The notes: generated by a model from the letters alone, not told the origin. A stretch of DNA of 64,000 nucleotides from Phreatobacter stygius (GCF_005144885.1 NZ_CP039690.1:5717001-5781000), one strand, 5' to 3'; numbered from the stretch's first letter, positions 25,864-34,338 are shown. Numbers and translations: made by a program.

Positions 25864-25877
25864 TTGCATGATTGCAA
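25864..25877. promoter_or_regulatory. Inverted repeat upstream of the DUF6036 module
   Basis: TTGCA and TGCAA around TGAT form a 14-bp palindrome 28 bp before the ATG at 25836. It lies in an AT-rich patch and is a candidate autoregulatory operator; short palindromes also occur by chance. Confidence 0.4.
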
Positions 25878-26113
25878 AATCCATCGGATCCCGCGGGATT
25901 ATAGCGGTGTGCGACAGAAATTGTCAGGTCCGATGACGGCCGTTTCATTGGCCGCGCATCAGGATGTCACCGCGCGGAACGGCCCGTTGCTTGCGAGTGC
26001 GGGCATTCTCCGCTCACCCGCTTCATCCTCGACCAGCGACAATAAGGTCTGATAGAACCGAGCCTTATCGGGTTCCCGCTGATGGAGCGGGGCGGCGCGG
26101 CAGCCTCGGGATC

Positions 26114-26977
26114 ATGGCCAGAAAATCGACCAAGACCAGCGCGACCAAGACCAGCGCGACCAAGACCAGCGCGACCAAGACCAGCGCGACCAAGACCAGC
26201 GCGTCCAAGACGAGTGCGACCAAGACGAGTGCGACCAAGGCGGGTGGGGCCAAGGTGGGTGCGTCCAAGGCGCCGGCCGGCAGGACCGCGCGCGGGCGGA
26301 CGGCCGCCACCGGCTCGCTCACCGAACAGGCCTATGAAGCGATCAAGGAAAAGGTCATCACGCTCTATTTCCTGCCGGGCCAATATCTCAACGAGCAGGC
26401 GATCTGCGAATTGCTGAATCTCGGCCGCACGCCGGTTCATCAGGCCCTCCAGCGGCTGCAGGTCGAGGGGCTGGTCGACATCGTGCCGCGCAAGGGCGTG
26501 ATCATCCAGCCGGATTCGATCGGCCAGATCATCGAGATCCTCGACGCGCGCCTGGTGGTCGAGACCGAGATCGCCCGCAAGGCCGCCGAGAAGGCCGAAG
26601 ATCCCGATGTCGAGGCGCTCCAGGTGATCCTCGACCATCATTCGAGCGGCCAGCATGGCGGCGGCGCGATCGATGCCTTTGTCGAATGCGACCGCGCCTT
26701 TCACGTCAAGATCAGCGAGATGTCGCGCAACCATGTGCTCGGCGATTTCGCCAAGGTGCTGCATGAACGCTCGACCCGGTCCTGGTATCTGCACCTCTGG
26801 CAGACGCTCGACACCGCGGCGTCCGACCGCCAGCACCGCCACGTGCTGGCGGCGATCCGGGCGCGCGACGGCGAAGCGGCCGCCGGCGCCATGCGCGAAC
26901 ATCTGATGAGCCTGCGCGAGCGGGTCGCCCATCTCCAGCAGACCGCGCCGCGCCGCGGGCTCGGCCACGGCCACTAA
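26114..26977 (+). CDS. GntR-family regulator (FCD type) with repetitive lysine-rich N-terminal tail
   Basis: Residues about 68-135 are a GntR winged helix: TEQAYEAIKEKVITLYFLPGQYLNEQAICELLNLGRTPVHQALQRLQVEGLVDIVPRKG. The C-terminal half is an FCD-type all-helical ligand domain with ARLVVETEIARKAAE, ECDRAFHVKISEMSRN and HRHVLAAIRARDGEAAAGAMREHL, which carries the metal/ligand histidines. The unusual part is the first 60 residues, a (K-T-S-A-T) repeat tail encoded by 15-bp tandem repeats, resembling histone-H1-like DNA-binding tails. FCD regulators usually respond to organic acids. Its target is not evident nearby. Confidence 0.9.
   Translation: MARKSTKTSATKTSATKTSATKTSATKTSASKTSATKTSATKAGGAKVGASKAPAGRTARGRTAATGSLTEQAYEAIKEKVITLYFLPGQYLNEQAICELLNLGRTPVHQALQRLQVEGLVDIVPRKGVIIQPDSIGQIIEILDARLVVETEIARKAAEKAEDPDVEALQVILDHHSSGQHGGGAIDAFVECDRAFHVKISEMSRNHVLGDFAKVLHERSTRSWYLHLWQTLDTAASDRQHRHVLAAIRARDGEAAAGAMREHLMSLRERVAHLQQTAPRRGLGHGH
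26129..26263 (+). repeat. 15-bp tandem repeat in the GntR gene
   Basis: Nine units of ACCAAGACCAGCGCG type: five identical (26129-26203), two with a C-to-G and C-to-T change, and two more degenerate. Each unit encodes TKTSA, so copy-number change would alter tail length in steps of five residues without a frameshift. Confidence 0.92.
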
Positions 26978-27106
26978 TGCACCGGGGTGTTCCCGGACCA
27001 CTCGCGCGATGGCGCTTCGGGGCGTATTGTGGCGCGAGATCGCGCGTCAGCCCGCGAGCATCCCTCCTGCCTTCGGGCGGCGCCGTCAACGCGATGGAGG
27101 CGATCC

Positions 27107-27565
27107 ATGGAACTTCACTCAAGCGCATTTTCGGATGGCGCGACCATCCCGACGCGCTTCACTTGCGACGGCGAAGACCTTTCTCCGGAGCTCGAATGGA
27201 GCGACGTCCCGGCAGAGGCCCTAAGCCTTGTGCTTCTTTGCGACGATCCCGACGCCCCGATGGGCACCTGGCACCATTGGGCGGCCTATGACATCCCGGC
27301 TGAACGCGCCGGGCTTGCCGAGGGCGCCGGCCGGCCGGCCGACAAGGCCAGCTTCAAGCAGGCGATGAACGATTTCCATCGGCCGGGCTATGGTGGCGCC
27401 TGTCCGCCGAAGGGCGGCACCACGCACCACTATCATTTCCGGCTGCTGGCACTCTCGACCGACCACCTGACCTTGCCCGAGACTGCCGGATGCCGGGAGG
27501 TCGAGCGGGAGGCGCGCAAATATGCGATCGCCGAGGCTGATCTCGTCGGTCTCTATGGGCGCTGA
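27107..27565 (+). CDS. YbhB/YbcL-type PEBP family protein
   Basis: A 152-residue phosphatidylethanolamine-binding/Raf-kinase-inhibitor-like protein. PTRFTCDGEDLSPELEWS is the opening motif, followed by LLCDDPDAPMGTWHHWAAYDIP (the DPDxP and GxxHW pocket) and YGGACPPKGGTTHHYHFRLLAL. There is no signal peptide. Its ligand in bacteria is not established. ATG 27107 is chosen because FTCDGEDLSPE begins about residue 18 in homologues; GGAGG lies upstream. It converges with nadC. Confidence 0.92.
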   Translation: MELHSSAFSDGATIPTRFTCDGEDLSPELEWSDVPAEALSLVLLCDDPDAPMGTWHHWAAYDIPAERAGLAEGAGRPADKASFKQAMNDFHRPGYGGACPPKGGTTHHYHFRLLALSTDHLTLPETAGCREVEREARKYAIAEADLVGLYGR

Positions 27566-27575
27566 CGATCGCGGC

Positions 27576-28481
27576 TCATGAGCCGCGTGACCGCGCCGGC
27601 TGCTGCGTGACGGTGTGCGGGCCGGCATAGTCCAGCCCGATATCGAGCACCGGCGCGCTGTGGGTCAGCCAGCCGATCGAGATCAGGTCCACCCCGGTCG
27701 CGGCGATCGCGGGTCCCGAGGCGGGCGTGACGCGGCCCGAGGCCTCGGTGATGGCCCGGCCGCCGACCATGGCGACCGCCCGCGTCAGGTCCTCGACACC
27801 CATATTGTCGAGCAGCACGGCGTCGACGCCGAGCGCCAGCACCTCGTCGAGCTGGGCGAGCGTATCGACTTCGATCTCGATCTTGACGAGGTGGCCGACG
27901 CCGGCCCGGGCCCGTTCGATCGCCGGGCGGATGCCGCCGGCCAGCGCCACGTGGTTGTCCTTGATCAGCACGGCGTCGTCGAGGCCGAAGCGATGGTTGG
28001 CGCCGCCGCCGGCCCGGACCGCATATTTCTGCAGCGCGCGCAGCCCCGGCATGGTCTTGCGCGTGCAGACGACCTGCGCCTTGTGGCCTGCTATCGCCGC
28101 GACCACCGACGCGGTGGCGGTCGCGACGCCGCTGAGGTGGCAGATGAGATTGAGCGCGGTGCGTTCGGCGGTGAGCAAGCCGCGCGCCGGCCCGCTGACG
28201 CTGGCGATCACCTGGCCGGCGGCCACCGGGCTGCCGTCGGGCCGTTCCACCGCCATTGCGCTGCCGGGCTCGATCAATTGGAAGGCGAGGCGCGCCGGGT
28301 CGAGCCCGGCCACCACGCCGGGCTGGCGGGCGGTCAATGTCAGGGTCGCGATGAGATCAGGCGGGACCACCGCGTCGGTGGTGATGTCGCCGGCCCGGCC
28401 GAGATCCTCCAGGAGAGCGGCGCGCACCAGCGGTTCGAACAGGACGGTGGCAAGCGGAGCGAGATGGGGCGAAAGGCTCAT
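27576..28481 (-). CDS. nadC: Nicotinate-nucleotide pyrophosphorylase (quinolinate phosphoribosyltransferase)
   Basis: Converts quinolinate and PRPP to nicotinate mononucleotide in de novo NAD synthesis (301 residues). Motifs: LLEDLGRAGDITTDAVVP, GLLTAERTALNLICHLSGVAT, VVCTRKTMPGLRALQKYAVRAGGG, and the active-site run FGLDDAVLIKDNH. The ending VDLISIGWLTHSAPVLDIGLDY is the family closing block. It is the last gene of nadABC; its ATG overlaps the nadB stop as TGATG. Confidence 0.97.
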   Translation of the reverse strand: MSLSPHLAPLATVLFEPLVRAALLEDLGRAGDITTDAVVPPDLIATLTLTARQPGVVAGLDPARLAFQLIEPGSAMAVERPDGSPVAAGQVIASVSGPARGLLTAERTALNLICHLSGVATATASVVAAIAGHKAQVVCTRKTMPGLRALQKYAVRAGGGANHRFGLDDAVLIKDNHVALAGGIRPAIERARAGVGHLVKIEIEVDTLAQLDEVLALGVDAVLLDNMGVEDLTRAVAMVGGRAITEASGRVTPASGPAIAATGVDLISIGWLTHSAPVLDIGLDYAGPHTVTQQPARSRGS

Positions 28482-30019
28482 CAGCCGACCCTCCTGGCCG
28501 AGGGTTTATGGTCCCATGCGGCCGTGAAGGCCTGATCGAGGGTCAGCATCGAGCGGCGCGCGATCGCGTGCGCTTGTGGAAAATCGGTCCGGTAATGGCC
28601 GCCGCGGCTTTCCTCCCTGGCCAGCGCCGCAACCGCGATCATCAGGCCGACACTGGCGGGGTCGCCGGCCGGACCGGAGCTCGAGGCGAGCGGCAGAAGC
28701 GCACGGATCGCCGCTTCCAGGCTTTGCCGGTCGCGCAGCACGCCGGCGCCGCGTGACAGGATCGGCCTGATGGCCGAAGGGTCGGGCGGCGGCGGAACCG
28801 CCACCGGCCGGGGCGGCGGCAGACGCCGCGCCGGCGTCGACGCCACGCTCTCCGCGACCCAGCCGGCGGTGACGGCGGCCTCGGTCAGGGAATTGCTGGC
28901 GAGCCGGTTGGCGCCGTGCAGCCCGGTGGCGGCGGCCTCGCCGAGCGCCCACAACCCGCCAACCGAGGTGCGGCCGGCACCATCCACCGCGATGCCGCCC
29001 ATATGATAGTGCTCGGCCGGGCGGATCGGGATCGGCTGGAGCGCCGGATCGATGCCGGCGCTCCGGCAGAAGGCCGCAATCGCCGGGAAACGCCGGGCGA
29101 AGTCGGCTCCGGGCCTCTGCCGGGCGTCGAGGAACACCTGATGGCCTTCGCCGAGATGGCGCCAGACCGCGCGCGCCACGACGTCGCGCGGCGCGAGTTC
29201 CGCGCCCGGCTGGTCGGCCATGAAACGCCGGCCGGTCTCGTCGATCACGATGGCGCCTTCGCCGCGCACCGCTTCGCTGATCAGCGGCATCGGACGGTTC
29301 GGCCCGTCGAAGGCGGTCGGATGGAACTGGATGAACTCGAGATCGGCCAGCACGGCGCCGGCGCGTGCCGCCAGCGCCAGGCCCTGGCCGAAACAGCCCG
29401 GCGGATTGGTGCTGTCGAGGAACAGGCCGCCAATGCCGCCGGTGGCGACAATGACCCGCCCGCTGCCGAAGGCTATCGGCCCCGACGGGCCGACGGCCAG
29501 GACGCCGCAAACCGTGTTGTCCTCGACCAAGAGACGGCGCGCCTCCAGCCCGGCCACGACGGTGATCGACGGCGTCCGGCCGACGGCGGCGACCAGCGCG
29601 CGCATGATCTCGCGCCCGGTTCCGTCGCCGGCGGCATGGACGATGCGGTTGCGGCCATGGGCTGCCTCCAGCCCCAGGCTGACCGTGCCGTCGGCGCCTC
29701 GATCGAAACCGGTGCCGAGCCGGGCGAGCGTCGCGATCGCCTGCGGCGCGCCTTGCGCGATCCGCTCGACGACATGGGCGTCGCACAGCCCGTCGCCGGC
29801 GGCGATCGTATCGGCGGCATGCAGGGCAGGGCTGTCGTCGGGCCCGAGGCTGGCGGCCAGGCCGCCTTGCGCCCAGGCGCTCGATGCCTCCTGGCCGAGC
29901 GGTGCCTTGGTGATGACGACGACCGGTTCGGGCGCCAAAGCCAGCGCCGTCATCAATCCGGCCATGCCGCCGCCAATGATCACCGGCCGGCCGTGAAGCG
30001 GGCTGATCTCCGCGCTCAT
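28481..30019 (-). CDS. nadB: L-aspartate oxidase
   Basis: A flavoenzyme oxidising aspartate to iminoaspartate, the first step to quinolinate (512 residues). [16 protein letters not shown] is the FAD dinucleotide motif, followed by [18 protein letters not shown], the substrate loop IQFHPTAF, and [16 protein letters not shown], carrying the catalytic arginine region. The C-terminal helical domain is somewhat short. It starts by an ATGA overlap with nadA and ends by TGATG with nadC, so the three are translationally coupled. Confidence 0.97.
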   Translation of the reverse strand: MSAEISPLHGRPVIIGGGMAGLMTALALAPEPVVVITKAPLGQEASSAWAQGGLAASLGPDDSPALHAADTIAAGDGLCDAHVVERIAQGAPQAIATLARLGTGFDRGADGTVSLGLEAAHGRNRIVHAAGDGTGREIMRALVAAVGRTPSITVVAGLEARRLLVEDNTVCGVLAVGPSGPIAFGSGRVIVATGGIGGLFLDSTNPPGCFGQGLALAARAGAVLADLEFIQFHPTAFDGPNRPMPLISEAVRGEGAIVIDETGRRFMADQPGAELAPRDVVARAVWRHLGEGHQVFLDARQRPGADFARRFPAIAAFCRSAGIDPALQPIPIRPAEHYHMGGIAVDGAGRTSVGGLWALGEAAATGLHGANRLASNSLTEAAVTAGWVAESVASTPARRLPPPRPVAVPPPPDPSAIRPILSRGAGVLRDRQSLEAAIRALLPLASSSGPAGDPASVGLMIAVAALAREESRGGHYRTDFPQAHAIARRSMLTLDQAFTAAWDHKPSARRVG

Positions 30020-30999
30020 ATCGCCAGCATCCTTTCGACCGCGAGGCGGGCCCGGCCGGCGAGCGCCGGATCGATGGTCACCTCATGGCGGTTCAACTCC
30101 AGCGCCTGCCGGATATTGCCGAGCGTGATCCGCTTCATATGCGGGCAGAGATTGCACGGCCGGATGAACTCGACCTCGGGGTGCTGGACCGCGACATTGT
30201 CGCTCATCGAGCATTCGGTCATCAGCACGACGCGCGGTGGTTTCCTGGTCTCGACATAGTCGGACATGGCCGCGGTCGAACCGGAGAAATCCGCGACCGC
30301 CACCACCTCGGGCGGGCATTCCGGATGGGCGAGCACGGTGACGCCGGGATTGTCCTCGCGCAATTGCCTGATGTCTTCGGGCGTGAAGCGCTCATGCACC
30401 TCGCAATGGCCCTTCCAGGCAATGATCTCGACATCGGTTTCGGCCGCGATGTTCTGCGCCAGATATTCGTCGGGCAGCATGATGACGCGCCGGACGCCGA
30501 GCGATTCGACGATCGCCCTGGCATTGCCCGAGGTGCAGCAAATGTCCGATTCCGCCTTCACCGCGGCTGACGTGTTGACATAGGTGACGATCGGCACGCC
30601 GGGATAGCGCTGGCGCATCAGGCGGACGTCCTGCGGCGTGATCGAATCGGCCAGCGAACAGCCGGCGGCGAGATCCGGGATCAGCACGGTCTTGCCAGGG
30701 TTCAAGAGCTTGGCCGTCTCGGCCATGAAATGCACGCCGGCCAGCACGATCACTTGCGCTTCGACCGCCATCGCCTTGCGCGCCAGCGCCAGGCTGTCGC
30801 CGACCAGATCGGCGACGCAATGGAAGATTTCCGGCGTCTGGTAGTTATGCGCCAGGATGACCGCGTTGCGCCGCCGTTTCAGCTCCAGGATGGCATCGAC
30901 GTCGCCGGCAAAGGCCGGCCATTCGATCGGCGGAATGACCCGCTTGACCCGGTCATAGAGGGGTGCCGTGCGTTGCAGAACGGAGGAGGCGGTCGCCAT
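30016..30999 (-). CDS. nadA: Quinolinate synthase
   Basis: A [4Fe-4S] enzyme condensing iminoaspartate and dihydroxyacetone phosphate to quinolinate (327 residues). Cluster cysteines are visible in AGCSLADS, in [10 protein letters not shown] and in [31 protein letters not shown] and [15 protein letters not shown] are further hallmarks. ATG 30999 is chosen because TTGGAG lies at the right distance; a TTG at 31014 would add five residues. Between this start and the nadQ stop lies a palindromic operator, so transcription likely starts in that 58-bp gap as well as upstream of nadQ. Confidence 0.97.
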   Translation of the reverse strand: MATASSVLQRTAPLYDRVKRVIPPIEWPAFAGDVDAILELKRRRNAVILAHNYQTPEIFHCVADLVGDSLALARKAMAVEAQVIVLAGVHFMAETAKLLNPGKTVLIPDLAAGCSLADSITPQDVRLMRQRYPGVPIVTYVNTSAAVKAESDICCTSGNARAIVESLGVRRVIMLPDEYLAQNIAAETDVEIIAWKGHCEVHERFTPEDIRQLREDNPGVTVLAHPECPPEVVAVADFSGSTAAMSDYVETRKPPRVVLMTECSMSDNVAVQHPEVEFIRPCNLCPHMKRITLGNIRQALELNRHEVTIDPALAGRARLAVERMLAI

Positions 31000-31017
31000 C
31001 GATTTATACTCCAAGTG

Positions 31018-31051
31018 AGCATATGATGGCTTATGCTGATCCTGAGCATAA
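31018..31051. promoter_or_regulatory. Putative NadQ operator before nadA
   Basis: Three half-sites are visible: AGCATA (31018-31023), TATGCT (31032-31037) and AGCATA (31045-31050). The last two, extended to TTATGCT and AGCATAA, form a palindrome with a 7-bp spacer. They lie 19-52 bp before the nadA ATG and just after the nadQ stop. Assignment to NadQ is by position and by known control of nadABC by NadQ in alphaproteobacteria. Confidence 0.72.
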
Positions 31052-31057
31052 AGAATG

Positions 31058-32104
31058 TCAAGGCCTGGAGAGTGGCAGTTTCGTGCCGGCGACCGCGCGT
31101 TCGGCGCGCACGGCGTGGCGGAAGCGGAACAGCTTGGCCGGCCGGCCGCCGGTGTCGGCTGATATCGCGCCGGTCTCCTCGACCAGGTCCTGCTGCTCGA
31201 TCAGCCGGCGAAAATTCTGCTTGTGCAGGAGATGCCCGGCCAGCGCCTCGACGCTGCGTTGCAGTTGCAGGAGCGTGAAGGTCGGCGGCATCAGCTCGAA
31301 GACGACAGGCCGGTATTTGATCTTGGCGCGCAGCCGCGCGATGCCGGTCGCCAGGATCCGCCGATGGTCCTGCAACATCGCCCGGCCGGGCAGGGGCTGG
31401 ATCTTGGAAGGCGAAATCTTGCCGGACGAAATCTTGGCGGACGAAATCTTGCCGGACGAAATCTTGCCGGACGAAATCTTGGCCGCAGGCCGGTCGCGGC
31501 CCGCCTCCGGGACGAGGCCGGCCTCGAACAGCAATTCGTAGCGCTGCAGCACCAGTTCCTCGTTCCAGCCGCGGCCGTCGAAACCGAAGGTGATCGCCGC
31601 GCGCTGCCAGCGTTCCCGGCTGGCGCCGGGCTCTCCGGCCGCCTCGGCCCAGGCCTTCAGGCGGGGGGCCAGCACGGCGTCGAACAAAGGCGGCGGGCCG
31701 CCGCGGAGATCCTCCCAGGGGAAATAATCATACCAGCTGCGCCAGCCGGCTTCGGCCGCGCCCGCGGCCTGTTCCTCGCGCGTCAGGCCGAGATAGCTGA
31801 TCGAGATCACCCTTTGCTCCGGATCGTCGCCGGTCCGGTCCCGGTCGGCGAAGGTATAGAGCTGCTCGACATAGCCGAGCGGATGGGCGGTCTGCTGCTC
31901 GACCCAGGCGCGCAGGCCCGACTGCAGCGAGCGGTGGCTGAGCTCGAACGGACCGGAGGGCAGGGCCGAGGCCTCCCGGATGGTCATCACCCGCGGCTCG
32001 GCGCCGGTGACCGCCACCAGAACCGCGATCAGGTCGGCTGCGACCGAGCCGCCGGCGGCGGCGCTCGGCGATCGCTTGGCGGGTCCGGGCATTGTCGAAT
32101 CCAT
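31058..32104 (-). CDS. nadQ: NadQ-type regulator of NAD biosynthesis (Nudix-like plus winged helix)
   Basis: A 348-residue protein. Residues about 20-160 form a Nudix-like effector domain ([31 protein letters not shown]) without a complete Nudix box, so it is likely a sensor rather than a hydrolase. The C-terminal winged helix is [30 protein letters not shown] with the wing [13 protein letters not shown]. This layout matches the NrtR/NadQ group; NadQ is the one known upstream of nadABC in Rhizobiales. A low-complexity K-I-S-S-G linker (about 206-231), encoded by 15-bp repeats, splits the two halves. ATG 32104 follows CGGAG. Confidence 0.85.
   Translation of the reverse strand: MDSTMPGPAKRSPSAAAGGSVAADLIAVLVAVTGAEPRVMTIREASALPSGPFELSHRSLQSGLRAWVEQQTAHPLGYVEQLYTFADRDRTGDDPEQRVISISYLGLTREEQAAGAAEAGWRSWYDYFPWEDLRGGPPPLFDAVLAPRLKAWAEAAGEPGASRERWQRAAITFGFDGRGWNEELVLQRYELLFEAGLVPEAGRDRPAAKISSGKISSGKISSAKISSGKISPSKIQPLPGRAMLQDHRRILATGIARLRAKIKYRPVVFELMPPTFTLLQLQRSVEALAGHLLHKQNFRRLIEQQDLVEETGAISADTGGRPAKLFRFRHAVRAERAVAGTKLPLSRP
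31413..31487 (-). repeat. 15-bp tandem repeat in nadQ
   Basis: Five units of GAAATCTTGCCGGAC type (given on the + strand) with one to three changes each, in frame with nadQ and encoding [10 protein letters not shown] units. A partial related unit (GATCTTGGAAG) precedes them. Confidence 0.92.
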
Positions 32105-32303
32105 GGGCTCCGTTTCAGGGGTTCGCGGCACGGCGACGGGCGCTCCGCGATGTCGCCGCAAAGCCGGCATGCAGGCAAGCGCTGTTTTGTCTTCAGCCTG
32201 AGTTTTCAAACGATTGCGCTCGGACGGCGCCGTGTCGGGGCGGCCGCGAGCGGTCATTTCTGTGCGCGCCGTGCCGGCCGCCGGCGAATGCGTCTTGCAA
32301 AAC

Positions 32304-32326
32304 ACATCACGTGAAATATCATGTGG
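32304..32326. promoter_or_regulatory. Shared motif GTGAAATATCA with central palindrome, before the first cupin gene
   Basis: GTGAAATATCA at 32311-32321 (reverse complement TGATATTTCAC) sits 51 bp before the cupin ATG. It overlaps the perfect palindrome TCACGTGA (32307-32314) inside CACAT...ATGTG. The same 11-mer, or one with a single change, recurs before two other genes of this catabolic region. Confidence 0.55.
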
Positions 32327-32372
32327 TTCATGACGACTGATACGGCGGATTTCCGCAGCAGAAAGGCTACCA

Positions 32373-32771
32373 ATGCAGCTCCCCGAAGGCGCCCCCAAAC
32401 TGGACGAGATTCTGCTCCAGACCGCGGCCATGCCGTGGCGCGAGAAGTCGCTGAAAGGCGTGCACGAAAAGATGTTGTGGCGCGACGAGGCGACCGGCGC
32501 GACCATTGCGCTGATCAAGTTCGACAAGGGCGCGAGCATTCCGCTGCCGCACCTGCATGCCTCGAACCAGTTCATGTTCTGCCTGTCCGGCCACTATGAA
32601 TATACCGCGACCGGCGTGACGCTGAAGCCCGGCAGCTTCTACTGCAATCCCAAGGGCAATGTGCACGGTCCGACGCTGGCGCATGAGGAGACCGTCGTCG
32701 TCGAGATGTATGACGGGCCGCACTATCCGGAGAAGCCGGCCTGGTACACCGACGAACGGGACGCGCACTGA
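32373..32771 (+). CDS. Cupin-domain protein, possible metal-dependent dioxygenase or isomerase
   Basis: A 132-residue single cupin barrel. Motif 1 reads PLPHLHASNQFMFCLSG (His, His and Gln metal ligands, about 60-72). Motif 2 reads GSFYCNPKGNVHGP with the third histidine (about 97). It resembles ChrR/acetylacetone-cleaving-type cupins, but the substrate cannot be fixed. AAAGG precedes the ATG. It heads the operon with a dehydrogenase, RidA and FAH-family hydrolase. Its stop overlaps the start of a 25-codon repeat ORF (TGATG). Confidence 0.85.
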   Translation: MQLPEGAPKLDEILLQTAAMPWREKSLKGVHEKMLWRDEATGATIALIKFDKGASIPLPHLHASNQFMFCLSGHYEYTATGVTLKPGSFYCNPKGNVHGPTLAHEETVVVEMYDGPHYPEKPAWYTDERDAH

Positions 32772-32848
32772 TGGCACCGGCTCTTCAAGCTCTGGCTCTT
32801 CAAGGCCTGGCTCTTCAAGGTCTGGCTCTTCAGGGTCTCATGGCATGA
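32771..32848 (+). CDS. 25-residue bridging ORF made of five-codon repeats
   Basis: ATG at 32771 shares its A with the cupin stop (TGATG). The frame then runs MAPALQALALQGLALQGLAL and five more residues, stopping with TGA at 32846. That stop overlaps the ATG of the dehydrogenase (ATGA). The body is four 15-bp repeats encoding A-L-Q-G-L-like units. The tiny ORF thus connects two genes by two stop-start overlaps, which would let ribosomes pass from cupin to dehydrogenase. Whether the leucine-rich peptide has its own role is unknown. Confidence 0.55.
   Translation: MAPALQALALQGLALQGLALQGLMA
32779..32838 (+). repeat. 15-bp tandem repeat between cupin and dehydrogenase
   Basis: Four units of GGCTCTTCAAGGTCT type at 32779, 32794, 32809 and 32824, each differing by one or two bases. 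It lies wholly within the bridging ORF and keeps its frame. Confidence 0.93.
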
Positions 32849-33903
32849 GCGGCCAGATTTTGTTGCCCGCCGTCGATCTCGCCGATCTCGCCAGACGCCT
32901 GCTCATCGCCGCCGGCACGCCCGAGGCCCATGCGGCAAATGTCGCCGAGGCTCTTGTCGATGCCGATATCGAAGGTCTCGGTTCGCACGGCCTGATGCTG
33001 CTGCCGATGTATCTCGACCGGATCGCCGCCGGCTCGGTTGTGCCCGCGGCCGAAGGCCGGATCGTTTCCGATACCGGCGCCCAGGTGGTCATCGACGCCG
33101 AGAACGGCCTTGGCCATGTCAGCGCCGAACGGGCGGCGGCGCTTGCCGTCGAACGGGCGCGTCTGCATGGCCTGGCGGCGGTCGCCGTGCGCAACGCCTT
33201 CCATTTCGGCGCGGCCGGCCGCTTCGCCCGCACCATGGCCGAGAGCGGCTGCATTGGCATGGTCATGGCCAATACCCGGCCGCTGATGCCGGCGCCGGGC
33301 GGCGCGGAGCGGGTGGTCGGCAACAATCCGATCGCCATTGCCGTGCCGACGGCGACCGAGCCGGTGGTGCTGGACCTGGCGCTGAGCGCCGGCGCCATGG
33401 GCAAGATCCGGCTCGCCGAGAGCCGCGGCGACACGATCCCGCCGAGTTGGGCGACCGATGCCGCGGGCGTGCCGACCACCGATGCTGCCGAGGCGATCAA
33501 GGGCATGCTGCTGCCGGCGGCCGGCGCCAAGGGTTTCGGACTTGCCGTGATGATCGATCTGATGACCGGCGGGCTTGCCTCCGGCGCCATCGGCCAGGCG
33601 GTGCAGCCGCTCTATGGCGATCTCTCAAAACCCTATGGCTCGTCCAACCTGTTCCTGGCCATCGATATTGCCGGGTTCCGGCCGGTTGCCGATTTTGCCG
33701 CCGATGCCTCGGCCTTTGCCGGGACGGTGCGCGGCTCGCGTCTCGCGCCGGGCGCCAGCCCGGTCCGCATGCCGGGCGATCGCGCCATCAAGGCCCATCG
33801 CAGCTTCACCGGCGCCTGCGCGCTCGCGCCGGCAACCGCCTCGGCCCTTGCCGCCGCCGCCGCCAAGCTCGGCGTCGCGCTTCCCCCATCCCTGTCCCGA
33901 TAA
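32845..33903 (+). CDS. Malate/L-lactate dehydrogenase-type (Ldh_2) oxidoreductase
   Basis: A 352-residue NAD(P)-dependent oxidoreductase of the Ldh_2 family (malate, sulfolactate, ureidoglycolate and 2,3-diketogulonate enzymes), which lacks the classical Rossmann fold. Motifs: ADIEGLGSHGLMLLPMYLDRI at the N-terminus, VRNAFHFGAAGRFA with the catalytic His (about 114), GMVMANTRPLMPAPGG, NNPIAIAVP and GAKGFGLAVMIDLMTGGLASGA. The exact 2-hydroxy acid is not deducible. ATG 32845 is set by homology and by the ATGA overlap with the bridging ORF. RidA follows 14 bp later. Confidence 0.92.
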   Translation: MSGQILLPAVDLADLARRLLIAAGTPEAHAANVAEALVDADIEGLGSHGLMLLPMYLDRIAAGSVVPAAEGRIVSDTGAQVVIDAENGLGHVSAERAAALAVERARLHGLAAVAVRNAFHFGAAGRFARTMAESGCIGMVMANTRPLMPAPGGAERVVGNNPIAIAVPTATEPVVLDLALSAGAMGKIRLAESRGDTIPPSWATDAAGVPTTDAAEAIKGMLLPAAGAKGFGLAVMIDLMTGGLASGAIGQAVQPLYGDLSKPYGSSNLFLAIDIAGFRPVADFAADASAFAGTVRGSRLAPGASPVRMPGDRAIKAHRSFTGACALAPATASALAAAAAKLGVALPPSLSR

Positions 33904-33917
33904 TCCGGAGTTTCCCC

Positions 33918-34319
33918 ATGGCCAAGCAGAAGATCACCAGCGCCAAGCTGGCCCAGCCGAACGGTCACTTTTCCCAGGCCACCACCATCGCGGCGCGCGG
34001 CAAGCTCGTCTTCCTGTCCGGCATGACCGCGCGGCGCGCCGACGGTTCGATCGCCGGCGTCGGCGACGTCTCGGAACAGACCCGCCAGGTCTGCGAGAAC
34101 CTGAAGGCGGCGATCGAAGAGGCCGGCGGCACGCTCGACGACATCTGCCGCGTCGATGTCTATGTCCGCAACATGGAGCATTTCGACGCGATCCATAAGG
34201 TTCGCCGCGAATATTTCACCGGCATCGCGCCGGCCTCCACCATGGTCGAGATCACCAAGATGACCTCGCCGGATTATCTCATCGAGATCAACGCCATCGC
34301 CGTGCTGCCCGACGCGTAA
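33918..34319 (+). CDS. RidA/YjgF family protein (enamine/imine deaminase)
   Basis: A 133-residue trimeric RidA-type protein. LVFLSGMTARRADGSIAG, VCENLKAAIEEAGGTLDDICRVDVYVRNMEHFDAIHKVRREYF and ASTMVEITKMTSPDYLIEINAIAVL follow the family. The active-site arginine expected in the VYVRN region is present (about 87), with an acidic residue near the end of the fold (EINAIAVL). Members hydrolyse reactive enamines or act as pathway deaminases such as aminomuconate deaminase. Within this operon a pathway role is plausible. GGAG precedes the ATG. Confidence 0.92.
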   Translation: MAKQKITSAKLAQPNGHFSQATTIAARGKLVFLSGMTARRADGSIAGVGDVSEQTRQVCENLKAAIEEAGGTLDDICRVDVYVRNMEHFDAIHKVRREYFTGIAPASTMVEITKMTSPDYLIEINAIAVLPDA

Positions 34320-34338
34320 CGGCAAAGGATCCGTTGTC

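Noticed and set aside
26129-26263. CRISPR-like array
   Set aside because: Units are contiguous 15-mers without unique spacers and are in frame with the GntR gene.
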